Notes: generated by a model from the sequence alone, not told the origin. A stretch of DNA of 56,767 nucleotides from Spirochaetota bacterium (GCA_004297825.1 SCSX01000025.1:1-56767); one strand, 5' to 3'; positions 1-9,982 are shown, counted from the stretch's first letter. Numbers and translations: made by a program.

Positions 1-439
1 CATAGATCGGGATATTGAGCACGAAAAACCCGATGAGTATCCCGGTAAGCGTCATGAGCACCGTCGACACGATATGGATGGTCCGGTCGAGCACCACGGA
101 GGCGAGGCCTATCCTGAAGGGAATGATGTCCTTGACATAGATGGCGCGCAGGGCCTCCCCGGCAAACGTGGCGATGGCGTTCACGGAGGACGTGGAATCC
201 CCTGCGATACGCGCGAGCAGCAGTTTAGGGTAATGCGAGCGATCGAGCGGATGGTTGATGAGTATCCGCCAGGCGTAGGTCATGAAGATATTATTGAAAA
301 GGAAGATCGCGACGATGATCCAGAAATTCCATCCCATTTCGATGATGTCGCTCAGGGTTTTTTCCACGCCGAAGCTGTAAAAAAGCAGGAGGAGTATCGC
401 AATGCCCACGACGACGAATATTGTTCGGTAATGCTTCAT
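1..439 (-). CDS. Flippase-like (LPG synthase TM region / UPF0104) membrane protein, partial
   Basis: The reading frame opens with ATG at 439 and runs off the left edge of the window, so only about the first 146 residues are seen. The start of the protein is MKHYRTIFVVVGIAILLLLF, a clear first membrane segment. A second hydrophobic segment follows (WNFWIIVAIFLFNNIFMTYAW), and then a stretch containing FAGEALRAIYVKD and a further membrane segment. The pattern of short helices with a GE..R motif between them is that of the lysylphosphatidylglycerol synthase TM region / UPF0104 family, integral inner-membrane proteins that move or modify lipid-linked substrates. The gene begins 23 bp after the stop of the GAF-PP2C gene on the same strand, so the two are probably cotranscribed. 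The substrate cannot be told from this fragment. Confidence 0.7.
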   Translation of the reverse strand, partial: MKHYRTIFVVVGIAILLLLFYSFGVEKTLSDIIEMGWNFWIIVAIFLFNNIFMTYAWRILINHPLDRSHYPKLLLARIAGDSTSSVNAIATFAGEALRAIYVKDIIPFRIGLASVVLDRTIHIVSTVLMTLTGILIGFFVLNIPIY

Positions 440-462
440 TTTCAGACCAGCCGCTCCGGAAA

Positions 463-2226
463 TTAAAACTTGAAAAAGAGAATGGTAAAATCATCCATGA
501 AATCGCTGTGTAGTGACTTCTCGCTCAGCTTTTCTTCCAGCAGGCCGATAAGCTCCACGGGGGATTTTTCAAAATTGCCGAGGGCGATTTCGATGAGCCT
601 TTCCTCGCCCTCGTCGATGTCACGGTCGCCCAGGTATTCGAGGACGCCGTCGGTGAACAAAATGAGCATATCGCCCGGCTCGAAGAGTATGATGCGCTCC
701 TCGAACGCCGACTCCGCGGCAATGCCGAGGGCCTTGCCGCGCGCGTTCAGTTTCACGATTTCCCTGGTTTTATTCCGGATAAGGAGCGGCGGATTGTGGC
801 CCGCGCATCCGTAGTTTATGATGCTGTTATGGGTATCCACCAGCATGTAGAAGAGCGTCACGAACATGCCGTGCTCCGAGTCCTCGCGCACGTACTTGTT
901 GGAATGCGCAAGGAGCGTCGCGGGCTGGTTGTTGATGCGCATCTCGGCCCTCACGATGTTGCGCGCCGACCCCATGAACAGCGCGGCAGGAATACCCTTT
1001 CCCGAGACGTCGCCGATAAGCACCGCGTACTTGTTTTCGTCTATGCGGGAAAAATCGTAGAAGTCGCCGCCAACCTCCTTCGCGGGCTTGTTGAACGCGG
1101 CCATCCGGTGCGTCCTGAAAGATTTCGGAATGGCGGGAAGGATCTTTCTCTGAATCTCCGCGGCGATGTCGATCTCCTGCTCGAGCCGGCGCTGCGCCTC
1201 GATGTTATTCAGATACTCGATGTTCCTGTACGCGTCGGCGACGTGATTGGCGATGGTCGTGATCACCCTGAGGTTTATCGAATCGAAAATCGAACTGTCT
1301 TTCCTGTCCGTGATGCTCAGGACCCCGATAGTCTGGTTGTTGTGCCTCACCGGCGCCGCGATGAAGGATTTCGTCCGGTAGGTCCGGGTGGGATCCACCG
1401 GAAGAAAGGGGAAATCCTTTGCCCTGTCCACGACGATGAGCGGGTCCCCGGTTTTGTACACGTACCCTGCGACGGAGTCGTCAATATCGATTTGTGTGCC
1501 CGGGGTGATTGTTTCGGGCAGGCCGTAGCTTGCGATGAGGACGAGCTTTTTCCGCTCCTGGTCGTAGAGCATGAGGGAGCTTCGCTCCGAGGACAAAGCC
1601 TTCGAAATCGACGACATGATGTTGTTGAGCACATTATGGTCGAATTTGAGGACCGAGAGCGTTTGCGAAATCTCGTAAAGGGCGGTAAGCTCGTCGATAC
1701 GGCTGGTGAGCTCGTCCACGAGGCTCCTGTAATTAAGCGCTATGGCGGCCTGGTCGGCGATATAGGTAAGCAGCCGCTGGTCGGTTTCGTCGAAGCCTTG
1801 ACGGCCGATCGCGTTCACCGCCTCGAGCACGCCGACGAGCTTCCCCATGACCATCATCGGGACGCACACCAGGTTCTTGGTGTGAAACTCCGATTTGCTG
1901 TCGATCTCTTTGAAAAACCTCGGGTCATTCTGCGCGTCCGTCACTATGAGCGGCTTGCCGGTATCAGCGACGATGCCCACGATGCCCTTTCCCCGGGGCA
2001 CCTTCTGATCCTTGATGACCTCGCGCTTATCGCCGTGCACCACGAGGAAGACGAGATCGCCCGTAGCCCCGTCGGCCAGGAGGAGTGAGGAGCCCTCGGC
2101 GTTGACTATCTCCTTTCCCGTTTCAAGAATCACATTCAGCAGGGTTGAAAGCTCCATGCTGGAATTGATTTTCTGGTTGATAAAACTGATCTTCGCGAGG
2201 CTGAGTGTCTTGCGATCATTTTCCAT
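463..2226 (-). CDS. GAF-GAF-PP2C serine phosphatase (RsbU/SpoIIE type)
   Basis: A cytosolic signalling phosphatase of about 587 residues. Two GAF sensor domains occupy roughly residues 20-170 and 185-335, then a short linker helix (RRLEQEIDIAAEIQRKILP) leads into a SpoIIE/PPM phosphatase domain to the C-terminus. The metal-binding motifs look intact: EVGGDFYDF, IGDVSGKGIPAALFM, ILFTDGVLE and the terminal DDFTILFF. Enzymes of this design dephosphorylate STAS-type anti-anti-sigma factors in partner-switching pathways. A STAS protein lies at 55724-56374, but no direct link is shown. I chose ATG 2226 because AGGGA sits 7 nt upstream; a TTG two codons earlier is also possible. The gene probably shares a transcript with the flippase-like gene downstream. 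Confidence 0.9.
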   Translation of the reverse strand: MENDRKTLSLAKISFINQKINSSMELSTLLNVILETGKEIVNAEGSSLLLADGATGDLVFLVVHGDKREVIKDQKVPRGKGIVGIVADTGKPLIVTDAQNDPRFFKEIDSKSEFHTKNLVCVPMMVMGKLVGVLEAVNAIGRQGFDETDQRLLTYIADQAAIALNYRSLVDELTSRIDELTALYEISQTLSVLKFDHNVLNNIMSSISKALSSERSSLMLYDQERKKLVLIASYGLPETITPGTQIDIDDSVAGYVYKTGDPLIVVDRAKDFPFLPVDPTRTYRTKSFIAAPVRHNNQTIGVLSITDRKDSSIFDSINLRVITTIANHVADAYRNIEYLNNIEAQRRLEQEIDIAAEIQRKILPAIPKSFRTHRMAAFNKPAKEVGGDFYDFSRIDENKYAVLIGDVSGKGIPAALFMGSARNIVRAEMRINNQPATLLAHSNKYVREDSEHGMFVTLFYMLVDTHNSIINYGCAGHNPPLLIRNKTREIVKLNARGKALGIAAESAFEERIILFEPGDMLILFTDGVLEYLGDRDIDEGEERLIEIALGNFEKSPVELIGLLEEKLSEKSLHSDFMDDFTILFFKF

Positions 2227-2309
2227 ATGCAATTCCCTGATCCATAGCCATAGGGATCCCTCTAATATCGTGCGCAGGCCATGGTGCCGTTAACTACTTT
2301 TTATGGATA

Positions 2310-5204
2310 TCACTTCTTGATGACGATCGTGAAATCCCTGACGGTTTCCGGCTTGGCCGTGACCGGGGTCTGCTTGCCGTTGGTGAGCTCCTTTACCCGC
2401 TCCGAGAGGTACAGGTCGAGCTGGTTTATGGTAATCTTGTTTTTCCCCACGTAATCGGCCTTGCCCGAGAGACCCTCAAGCAGCGCCTTGGTAAAGGCTC
2501 CGTTTCCCCACTTTTCGCTCTCCAGGGAATACTGTTTCCCCGACGAGGAGCAGAATACGATCGCGCCGTTCTCCGCCGATGAAAGCTCGTTCAGGGCCTG
2601 GGTAAGATCGATGTCGCCCCCCCGGCGTGCCACGGTCATGTTTCCCGAGTGGCACGTGTCCATGAAATATATCACCTTTCCCGCGATCGCCGCGACGGTG
2701 CGGGAAATTTCCTCGGTGGGAAGCCCGGTCCGTTTCAGTTTTTCGACGATCACGTCCGCGGGGAGGAAATAGAGGTGGCCGTTGTTGTCGTTCATCCCGT
2801 GACCGGCGATAAAGATCATCGCGACGTCCTTCGAGGTGGTCTCGGTCTGTATCCATTCGAGGCCTTCGAGTATGCTGTCGCGCGTGGCCTTTTCGTCGGT
2901 GATGAGGTTTGTCACGACGTCACGGTAAAGGGCGCCCTTCTGTTTCGCCATGAGCTCGGTGAAATCCTTTGCGTCCTTGGAGGGGTAGCGCAGGCGCAGA
3001 TTCTCATCGTTGTAATTAGACACGCCGATCGCGAGGATGTAGAGCTTGGGCTTGATGAGGAATTCATCGTCGCCGGAGGTGGTGACCCGTCCGTAGATGA
3101 TGCGCACCGTAGCGGGCTCGCTGTATCCCATCGAGTTTTTTGCGAGAATGGAGATTTCGCACTCCCCCTCGGGGATGGTGATCTTCAGGGTATGGGGCTC
3201 TCCCGCCTTGGAGCGCGGGCGGATCATGATCCCGCGCACGTCCTCGCCCGAGGGGCGCCCGTTCACCAGGGTTCGAATTTCGGTCACCGGATCGTTTTCC
3301 GGGGTTTTAATGAGCACCTGGATCTGGACCAGCGCGCTCGTCATCGTGGCGCCGTTTTCCGGCGAGAGTATCGTCACGGTGGGCGGAAGCGACTGTAGAA
3401 TGTTTTTACGTCCCGTGTCCGTAATCCCCCGGGACTCTCCGGATTTTTGCAGCGCAAGATCGACGTCCAGCAGGTCGAGGATATAGGTGCCTATGTCCGG
3501 CCTGTAGGTGGTGCTTGCGAAGCGCCCGGCAGGATAAAAGCTTGCCGTGCGGTCGGTCCCCTCGTTCACGTGCCAGCCGATGAGGTCCTGGCCGCCCGGC
3601 GAACTGTCGTAATGTCCGGAGGGGGTCCAGAGCACCCATCGCTTTCCGTCATTCGTGACGAAGAGGGCCAGGAGCTCCCTGCCGTCCGAAAGCCGGTGCC
3701 AGCGGACCGTTCCGTCGCTGTAGGTCGCGGCGAACACCTCCCTGCCGTCGGCGATGTTAACCGACCACACGGTCCCGGGTGCCGTAATCTTCCATTTCTG
3801 GGTCCCGTTCGCGTCAAGCCCGTAGATGCTGTAGTCGGCGCTGAACACGATCGTGCCGCCGTCGCTGGATATATCCGCGCTGATGCAGCGCTCGTACTTT
3901 TCCAGGAACGAGAGTTGAGTGCCGTTTAGCCGCGGCGCGGTGGAATTCAGCCAGTCGGTGATGGTGATTCCCCCCCGCGATGTTACCGACGCGGGGAAAT
4001 TGGCCTGCTTTTCGAGGAGCTGGCGCTCGCGCAGCGAAAAGGTATATGCAGCGCCGGAGTAGGGAGCGAATCCTATGGTAAACCCGTCATCGGAAATCTT
4101 CAGCTTGCTCTTGTCGTTGTCGGCGAAGCTGAAAACCTCGCTCGACTTGTAATAGAGCTGTTTTCCGTCCCGGTCGAACCGGCCGAAATCCGGGTAATAC
4201 CCGGAAAACACGAAGCTGTCGTCGGTGAGCGTCTTGATGTCCCAGCAGGTATTCAGGCATAGCGGGAAGTCCTTGAATTTGCCCTTCCCCTCTTTTTCCC
4301 AGCGGCGCATGTGGCTCCACCACTTTCCGTTGACGTAGATCATGTAATAGCCGCCCGCGTAGAGCTGCTTTCCGTCTTTGGACCAGCATACCGTGTTAAG
4401 GAAATTCTTCCCGTTGTCGACGCCGGCAATATCGGGCTCATAAAGCAGTTCCAGGCTCGAGGCGTCAAAGACCTGCACGCGCGGGGAATCCTGGTAGCCC
4501 AGCGCGATCTTTTTCCCGTCGGGGCTGAACGCGAGCCCGTAGGGCTTCTTCCCGCCCTGCACCAGGACATCCTTCTGGAGCTGGAACGAGGAATCGTACA
4601 GGCGCAGGTGACCGTCGAAAGAACTGGTCACGAGGTTGCCCTTTTTATCGAATGCGGCGCAGTGGCTCTGGTCGGAATAGCCAGTAAGCGACGCGGTCAC
4701 CGTCCAGTTCGCGGTGCTGATTATCTTCGCGCCGTTCCTGCCCATGGTCGCGGCGAGGAATTTTCCGTCCGGGGAGAATTCCAGATCGTAGACCACGCTG
4801 TCCAGTCCCGTGACCCGCGCGACCATCTCGCCGCTCGAGGTGTTGAAGATATATACTGAGCACTGCGCGTGCCAATCCCAGCCCGTCCATCCAGAGGCCG
4901 CGACGAACCGGCCGTCTTTTGAGATCGCGCTGCTGTACACGCGGCCCTCGTTGCCCTTGTCGATGGGGGGGCGAAGGGTCTTCAGGTATTCACCTGTCTT
5001 CGCGTTCCATACCATGACGCTCTTGTCGTCGGACGCCGTGACAAGGTAATAACCCTGCGTGTCCATATCGATGCGCCATATGCTCGACGTGTGCATTTTG
5101 GTATTGAGCTTCAAGATGGGCTCGGAGGACGGTTCACCCGCGACCGCCGTTCCCGCATACACCATCGAAAAAATCATCATAAAAACCAGAAGCAGGCGTT
5201 TCAT
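2310..5204 (-). CDS. Exported WD40-repeat protein with C-terminal caspase-like (peptidase C14) domain
   Basis: A protein of 964 residues. The chosen ATG at 5204 follows AGGGGG by a good spacing and starts a clear signal peptide (MKRLLLVFMMIFSMVYAG, cleavage probably after TAVAG). WD40-like repeats fill roughly residues 35-340, with a recognisable ASDDKSVMVWNAKTGEYLKT unit; more divergent propeller-like sequence follows to about 600. An Ig-like segment (PPTVTILSPENGATM) precedes a caspase/metacaspase fold at about 720-964. The catalytic dyad is present: His in IFIAGHGMND (about 802) and Cys in YFMDTCHSGN (about 851). Bacterial WD40-caspase proteins are usually described as cytosolic regulators, so the export signal is notable. 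The substrate is unknown. The downstream neighbour is the PP2C phosphatase, 83 bp away on the same strand. Confidence 0.88.
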   Translation of the reverse strand: MKRLLLVFMMIFSMVYAGTAVAGEPSSEPILKLNTKMHTSSIWRIDMDTQGYYLVTASDDKSVMVWNAKTGEYLKTLRPPIDKGNEGRVYSSAISKDGRFVAASGWTGWDWHAQCSVYIFNTSSGEMVARVTGLDSVVYDLEFSPDGKFLAATMGRNGAKIISTANWTVTASLTGYSDQSHCAAFDKKGNLVTSSFDGHLRLYDSSFQLQKDVLVQGGKKPYGLAFSPDGKKIALGYQDSPRVQVFDASSLELLYEPDIAGVDNGKNFLNTVCWSKDGKQLYAGGYYMIYVNGKWWSHMRRWEKEGKGKFKDFPLCLNTCWDIKTLTDDSFVFSGYYPDFGRFDRDGKQLYYKSSEVFSFADNDKSKLKISDDGFTIGFAPYSGAAYTFSLRERQLLEKQANFPASVTSRGGITITDWLNSTAPRLNGTQLSFLEKYERCISADISSDGGTIVFSADYSIYGLDANGTQKWKITAPGTVWSVNIADGREVFAATYSDGTVRWHRLSDGRELLALFVTNDGKRWVLWTPSGHYDSSPGGQDLIGWHVNEGTDRTASFYPAGRFASTTYRPDIGTYILDLLDVDLALQKSGESRGITDTGRKNILQSLPPTVTILSPENGATMTSALVQIQVLIKTPENDPVTEIRTLVNGRPSGEDVRGIMIRPRSKAGEPHTLKITIPEGECEISILAKNSMGYSEPATVRIIYGRVTTSGDDEFLIKPKLYILAIGVSNYNDENLRLRYPSKDAKDFTELMAKQKGALYRDVVTNLITDEKATRDSILEGLEWIQTETTSKDVAMIFIAGHGMNDNNGHLYFLPADVIVEKLKRTGLPTEEISRTVAAIAGKVIYFMDTCHSGNMTVARRGGDIDLTQALNELSSAENGAIVFCSSSGKQYSLESEKWGNGAFTKALLEGLSGKADYVGKNKITINQLDLYLSERVKELTNGKQTPVTAKPETVRDFTIVIKK

Positions 5205-5401
5205 AGATACCCCCTTGACAAGTTCTGGAAATCGGGTCGCACACACCAGTGTGCTACTAAATAGCATAGTCGAGAGCCGCGAGGCAAATCCCCGGAAGGA
5301 AAAAAGGGTTGCCGTGCGCCCTTCAATGGGCGCTGAGTAGATAACTCTACGGCGCGCGCGGCCGTTTGTCCATTCTTTTCTTCCCAGGGGGTTCACCAAT
5401 C

Positions 5402-6985
5402 ATGATACTCGTATTCGACAATATCCTCCTTCCGCCGGGAGATCCCGAGAGCGCGCTCGGTGAAGCCCTGCGCCGGAAATTCCAGATATCGTATGCCGTC
5501 TCGCCCAGGATCACGCGCAAATCGCTGGATGCCAGGGACAAGTCGCGCATCGCCTATCGATACCGCGTGGAATGCGAGGTTCCCGACGACGATGCCCAAA
5601 GGCTCCTCGGGCACGAGGGGGTAGCGCATGCGACGCAGGAACCCCTGCCGGCCGTCCCAAGGCTCCACAGGCCGTTGCGCGTAATAATCGTGGGATCGGG
5701 ACCTGCGGGACTATTCTGCGGGCTCCGTCTCCTTGCCGCGGGGGCGCAGGTTACCATCCTCGAGCGGGGAAAACCGGTCGAGGAACGGATGCACGATATT
5801 AATGCGCTCAGGTCCCACGGAACGCTCGATCCGGAAAGCAACGTGCTTTTCGGCGAGGGAGGCGCGGGGACCTGTTCGGACGGCAAGCTCACCACGCGCA
5901 CCCGCCGGCCCGAGGCCGCGTGGATATTCGAAACGCTTGTCGCCCACGGGGCCCCGGAATCGATCCTGTACGAACAGAAGCCCCACCTGGGGACGGACCG
6001 TCTGGTTAAAATACTAAAGAGCATCCGCGCCGGGATTACCGGGCTTGGTGGCGCGCTCGTCTTCCGCGAACGCGTGATCGACATCGTGACGGAGGGAGCC
6101 GTCGCGAAAGGCGTCGTCGGGACGCACGGGGGCGAGATCAAAGCCGATAGCGTGGTTCTTGCGACGGGGCATTCGGCCCGTGACACGCTGTACATGCTCC
6201 AGGGGAAAGGCGTCCGCATGGAGAAAAAAGGATTCGCCGTGGGGCTTCGCGCGGAGCACCCGGCAGAGCTTATAAATTTCATCCAGTACGGAAAGGCCGC
6301 GCGCGCGGGGACGCTCCCGCCGGCCGACTACCAACTTGCGTATAACGACAGGGAAACCGGGATCGGCGTGTACACGTTCTGCATGTGCCCCGGCGGCGAA
6401 ATCATCAACTCCTCCTCGGAGGACGGATTGCTCTGCACGAACGGGATGAGCGGTTCCGCGCGAAGCGGAGGGTATTCCAACGCGGCCGTGGTCGTAGCGG
6501 TGTCGGCGGAGGCATTGGGGGCCGATGCGCTCTCAGGCGTCGAGTTCCAGCGGGAGATCGAACGGAACGCCTTTGAAGCCGGGCGGGGCGGTTACCGCGC
6601 CCCCGCGCAGCGCCTCACGTCGTTTCTCGAATCCAGGCTCGACGAATCCCTTCCCCGTTCTTCGTACAATCCCGGTGTCACGCCCGCGAACCTGCGCACG
6701 CTTTTCCCCGGGTGGATTTCGCGCGAAATAGAGGCGGGGCTGAAAAGCTTCAATGCGCGCATGAAGGGCTACATCACCCGGGAGGCGCTTCTTATCGGCG
6801 CGGAAACCCGGACCTCGTCCCCGGTGCGCATCGTGCGGGGAGACGATTTCCAGTCCCTGTCTCACCGGGGACTTTACCCCGCGGGCGAGGGCGCCGGCTA
6901 CGCGGGGGGGATCGTGAGCTCCGCGGTCGACGGCGTTCGAACGGCCGACGCCATTTGCAGAAATTGCGGGGAAGATTTGAATTGA
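5402..6985 (+). CDS. FAD-dependent dehydrogenase (COG2509-like)
   Basis: A flavoprotein of about 527 residues. An N-terminal segment of about 85 residues precedes the dinucleotide-binding motif VIIVGSGPAGLFCGLRLLAA, followed by LERG at the end of the second beta strand. The body carries NVLFGEGGAGTCSDGKLTTR and a late FAD-binding segment GLYPAGEGAGYAGGI, both typical of the uncharacterised FAD-dependent dehydrogenases of COG2509. The physiological substrate of this family is not established. ATG 5402 is preferred because AGGGGG lies 10 nt upstream; a TTG at 5366 would add 12 residues without a ribosome site. The gene is divergent from the WD40-caspase gene, and the 197 bp between them must hold both promoters. 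Confidence 0.88.
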   Translation: MILVFDNILLPPGDPESALGEALRRKFQISYAVSPRITRKSLDARDKSRIAYRYRVECEVPDDDAQRLLGHEGVAHATQEPLPAVPRLHRPLRVIIVGSGPAGLFCGLRLLAAGAQVTILERGKPVEERMHDINALRSHGTLDPESNVLFGEGGAGTCSDGKLTTRTRRPEAAWIFETLVAHGAPESILYEQKPHLGTDRLVKILKSIRAGITGLGGALVFRERVIDIVTEGAVAKGVVGTHGGEIKADSVVLATGHSARDTLYMLQGKGVRMEKKGFAVGLRAEHPAELINFIQYGKAARAGTLPPADYQLAYNDRETGIGVYTFCMCPGGEIINSSSEDGLLCTNGMSGSARSGGYSNAAVVVAVSAEALGADALSGVEFQREIERNAFEAGRGGYRAPAQRLTSFLESRLDESLPRSSYNPGVTPANLRTLFPGWISREIEAGLKSFNARMKGYITREALLIGAETRTSSPVRIVRGDDFQSLSHRGLYPAGEGAGYAGGIVSSAVDGVRTADAICRNCGEDLN

Positions 6986-7039
6986 ACTTTAAGGCGCCGG
7001 ATGCATACTACGCTATCAATCTTACCGGGGTGAGATCAT

Positions 7040-8920
7040 ATGGAGCCGATACGCTGCACGCTTAAATCTGCGCTCAAAAGCGAGGGCAGGGACGTCTTTC
7101 CCCGCCCGGAATTCATCCGGAGCCCCTCGTTCATCCTGAACGGGGAATGGCTGCTCTGCCCGGACAGAAGCGGGATGGGCATGCTCAAGCAGTGGTTCGA
7201 CAGGGAGTTTGCAGTGAGGCTTTTCGGCGGAACCGCCGTCGAGGGCGTTACCCCGGTAAAGGTAAGGGTTCCCTTTTCCCTGGAATCGGAGATAAACCAG
7301 GAGGCGCTCGCACCGCGCGGGCTCACGCCCGCGGGCATCATGAAAACCGGGCGCTTCTGGTATTTCAGGCATTTCAAGCGTCCCCAGGGACTGGGCACCG
7401 GCCTCCTGAAATTCGGCGCCGTGGACTACCGGGCGAGCGTCTGGTTGAACGGCGAGCTCCTGGGTTCTCACGAGGGCGGGTACACGCCCTTCTCGTTCCC
7501 GGTCGAACGATTTCAGGAAGACAATATACTCGCGGTGATGGTCGAGGATTCGCTTTCGATGAGCCAGGTCCGCGGCAAGCAGACATTCCTGAAAAAACCG
7601 TTCATGGTATGGTACCCGGGCTGTACCGGGATATGGCAGGACGTGTGGATCGAACCCGTCGGCGCGGTGCACATCGAATCGTTCTGGTGCAGGCGCGACG
7701 GGAACAGGAACGTGATTTTTTTCGCGGGCATCAGGGGAACCGGCTCGGCGGTCCATGGAAGCGTGCGCGCGATATGCCGGGTCTATCAGGCCCAGGTGTA
7801 TGGTAAGGACCGCACCCCGGATAAAAAGGCGCGGTATGAGCAGCTGGAAATATCGGCGCTCGATCCAATGGGTGCCGGGCACGTCGAGTTCGAGATCCCG
7901 GAGAAGGTGTTCGAAAAATGGAGCGTGGAATACCCCGCGCTGCACCCGGTTGAGATCATCCTGACCACGGGGACCAGCGAATATGACAGGATATATCTCC
8001 TGTTCGGGGCCAGGTCCATCGAGGCCGCGGGCGGTGAAATTTTCCTGAATAAGAAGAAACTCTACCAGACGCTTTTACTGAACCAGGGATACTACCCGCG
8101 GGGACATTACACGCCGGTCAACCGTGCGGAATTCCGCGCCGACGTACAGCTCATGAAGTCGGCGGGCTTCAACGGGTGCAGGCTTCACCAGAAGCTCGAA
8201 CATCCCGCGTTCCTTTACTGGGCCGATATGCTGGGTTTCCTGGTATGGGAGGAAATGCCGTCCTATTACTGGCCGTCCCGGAAAAACCTGCGCTCCCTCG
8301 AGATGCAGCTCAGGGAGGCGATGCAGCGGGACGCGCTGCACCCGAGCGTGATCACCCTCGTTCTCTACAACGAGAGCTGGGGAATTTACAATATATTCGG
8401 CTCCCGCGCGGCGCGCGACGAGATCGTGGAATTGTATTCCCGCTGCAGGGAACAGTACCCCGGCTATCTCATCATCGACAACAGCGGCTTTCACCACATG
8501 AAGACCGACGTTATGGATATTCATCACTATATCCCACGCATGGATGAAACGGGGCGCTTTTATGAGCTTCTTGCCAAAGGGGTGCGCGTGGCGTCGCTCT
8601 GGCCCAATTTCCTGAAAATGCTCATGGGCAAGGAGAACATCCAGACCCCCTGCCTGAAGGGATGCGCGGATGCGGAATCGCCGCTTGTAATCAGCGAGTT
8701 TGGGGGATACGGGTTCGGCATGTACGCACACGAGGAGCTTCCGCTAGAGGAATTCCTCAAGAAACACCTGCAGCTCATCGCCGCGCATCACGAGATCAAG
8801 GGCCTGTGCTACACGCAGTTCACCGATACCTTCCAGGAAAAAAACGGGCTGTTCACGATCGAGCGCAAGCCCAAGCTTCCGAATCTCCGGGAGGTTATCT
8901 CGCGGGGGATGCGCAGATAA
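7040..8920 (+). CDS. Glycoside hydrolase family 2 protein (beta-galactosidase/glucuronidase-like)
   Basis: A protein of 626 residues with the family 2 layout: an N-terminal jelly-roll sugar-binding domain (about 25-205, with FGAVDYRASVWLNGELLGSH), an immunoglobulin-like middle domain (about 205-340) and a TIM barrel. The acid/base Glu is in VLYNESWGIY (about residue 450) and the probable nucleophile Glu is in VISEFGGYGF (about 556). No signal peptide is seen, so it probably acts in the cytoplasm. The first residues begin after GGGGTGAG at a usual ribosome-site distance. The exact sugar cannot be inferred; no transporter or other sugar gene lies nearby. It follows the FAD dehydrogenase by 54 bp and may share its transcript. 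Confidence 0.87.
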   Translation: MEPIRCTLKSALKSEGRDVFPRPEFIRSPSFILNGEWLLCPDRSGMGMLKQWFDREFAVRLFGGTAVEGVTPVKVRVPFSLESEINQEALAPRGLTPAGIMKTGRFWYFRHFKRPQGLGTGLLKFGAVDYRASVWLNGELLGSHEGGYTPFSFPVERFQEDNILAVMVEDSLSMSQVRGKQTFLKKPFMVWYPGCTGIWQDVWIEPVGAVHIESFWCRRDGNRNVIFFAGIRGTGSAVHGSVRAICRVYQAQVYGKDRTPDKKARYEQLEISALDPMGAGHVEFEIPEKVFEKWSVEYPALHPVEIILTTGTSEYDRIYLLFGARSIEAAGGEIFLNKKKLYQTLLLNQGYYPRGHYTPVNRAEFRADVQLMKSAGFNGCRLHQKLEHPAFLYWADMLGFLVWEEMPSYYWPSRKNLRSLEMQLREAMQRDALHPSVITLVLYNESWGIYNIFGSRAARDEIVELYSRCREQYPGYLIIDNSGFHHMKTDVMDIHHYIPRMDETGRFYELLAKGVRVASLWPNFLKMLMGKENIQTPCLKGCADAESPLVISEFGGYGFGMYAHEELPLEEFLKKHLQLIAAHHEIKGLCYTQFTDTFQEKNGLFTIERKPKLPNLREVISRGMRR

Positions 8921-9010
8921 GGCTCCCGGCAGGGCCATATTTTTCATCAGGGTAGGGGGTCTTTCTGCCGATATAATATCAGAGAATTGTATACAGGGCA
9001 CGCAGTGCGC

Positions 9011-9982
9011 ATGAAGATAAAAAAGCTCATCATGTTCGTCATCATTATGGCTGGAATCCCCGCCTGGGAATCGATAGTACATGCGGTCAGGGTGGAGGAC
9101 CCGGTCGAACGATCACCGTTCCGGGTGACGATCGGCATGGACAGGTTCGTCTTTACCGAGGACGAGCCCGTCACGGTGAACATCGTCATCCGAAATAACT
9201 CGGACAAGAAGGAAAGCTTCCGCGTGTACGACACGAGCGGCCACACGAACGCGTACACCACCTTCCAGCCCGTAGTGATGGATTCGGGGGGAAGGGAAGC
9301 GGAAACCACGGTTCCCCATCGCCTGATGAACCGGAATTTCGACGAGGTGGTGCGCGACCTCGATCCGCGCGAATTGACCCTTATGCCCAACGAGACGATG
9401 GTGCACACCATCAACCTGAAGACGCTGTACTCGCTCGACATGGACATCGAATATCGGGTAAAGGGATACTTTTACCCCGACGCCCGCGACCAGGCAGTCC
9501 TGATGAGCGAGAACACCCTCACGTTCAAAATTGTGCGCTCCCCGGGCCGGGAGCGAAAGAGCGTGATCGCGGGCATTAAGCGCGAGCTCGCGCCCTCCGA
9601 GGTCGTGGTGCTGCTTCTGAGCGCCGAGCGGGAGAACAATTGGAACAATTTCTTCAAATACCTGAGGGCCGAAAAGTTTATCAACGCCTATCCCCAGTTC
9701 GTACAGATGTATACGAACGCGGACGAAATGGAAAAGTTGAAAATCATCGAGGATTTTAATAAATTTCTCATGCGGCCGCGGACCGATTACATCAAGGAAT
9801 TCCGCGTGCTCAGGGAATCCATCGAGGACGATAAAAGCGCCGCGTACGTGGATGTGCAGGTCAAGAGGTATGCCCCCAGGAAGCCTATTTCATACACGTA
9901 CCGATATACGCTTGAAAAATTCAGGGATTTCTGGCTTTGTACGGATATAGAGGCGACGGTGAACAAGGGTGAGTCCAGATGA
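9011..9982 (+). CDS. Secreted protein of unknown function, translationally coupled to fliM
   Basis: I do not recognise a named family. The protein of 323 residues begins with a hydrophobic signal sequence (MKIKKLIMFVIIMAGIPAW). Residues about 30-175 look like a beta-sandwich (FRVTIGMDRFVFTEDEPVTV, then NIVIRNNSDKKESFRVY). The C-terminal 120 residues (NNFFKYLRAEKFINAYPQFV onward) resemble a small alpha+beta cone fold ending in strands. The stop codon overlaps the fliM start by 4 bp (ATGA at 9979-9982), so translation of the two is probably coupled. That makes an accessory motility role possible but not shown. The start is uncertain: ATG 9011 lacks a strong ribosome site and a TTG at 8987 is in frame. 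Confidence 0.75.
   Translation: MKIKKLIMFVIIMAGIPAWESIVHAVRVEDPVERSPFRVTIGMDRFVFTEDEPVTVNIVIRNNSDKKESFRVYDTSGHTNAYTTFQPVVMDSGGREAETTVPHRLMNRNFDEVVRDLDPRELTLMPNETMVHTINLKTLYSLDMDIEYRVKGYFYPDARDQAVLMSENTLTFKIVRSPGRERKSVIAGIKRELAPSEVVVLLLSAERENNWNNFFKYLRAEKFINAYPQFVQMYTNADEMEKLKIIEDFNKFLMRPRTDYIKEFRVLRESIEDDKSAAYVDVQVKRYAPRKPISYTYRYTLEKFRDFWLCTDIEATVNKGESR

Noticed and set aside
74-466. Open frame on the plus strand at the left edge
   Set aside because: The minus strand holds membrane helices of the flippase-like protein in the same interval; the plus-strand product is an acidic low-quality sequence.
796-2088. Long open frame on the plus strand (430 codons) antisense to the PP2C gene
   Set aside because: It lies fully within the GAF-PP2C gene, has no recognisable domain or signal, and reflects high G+C codon bias on the opposite strand.
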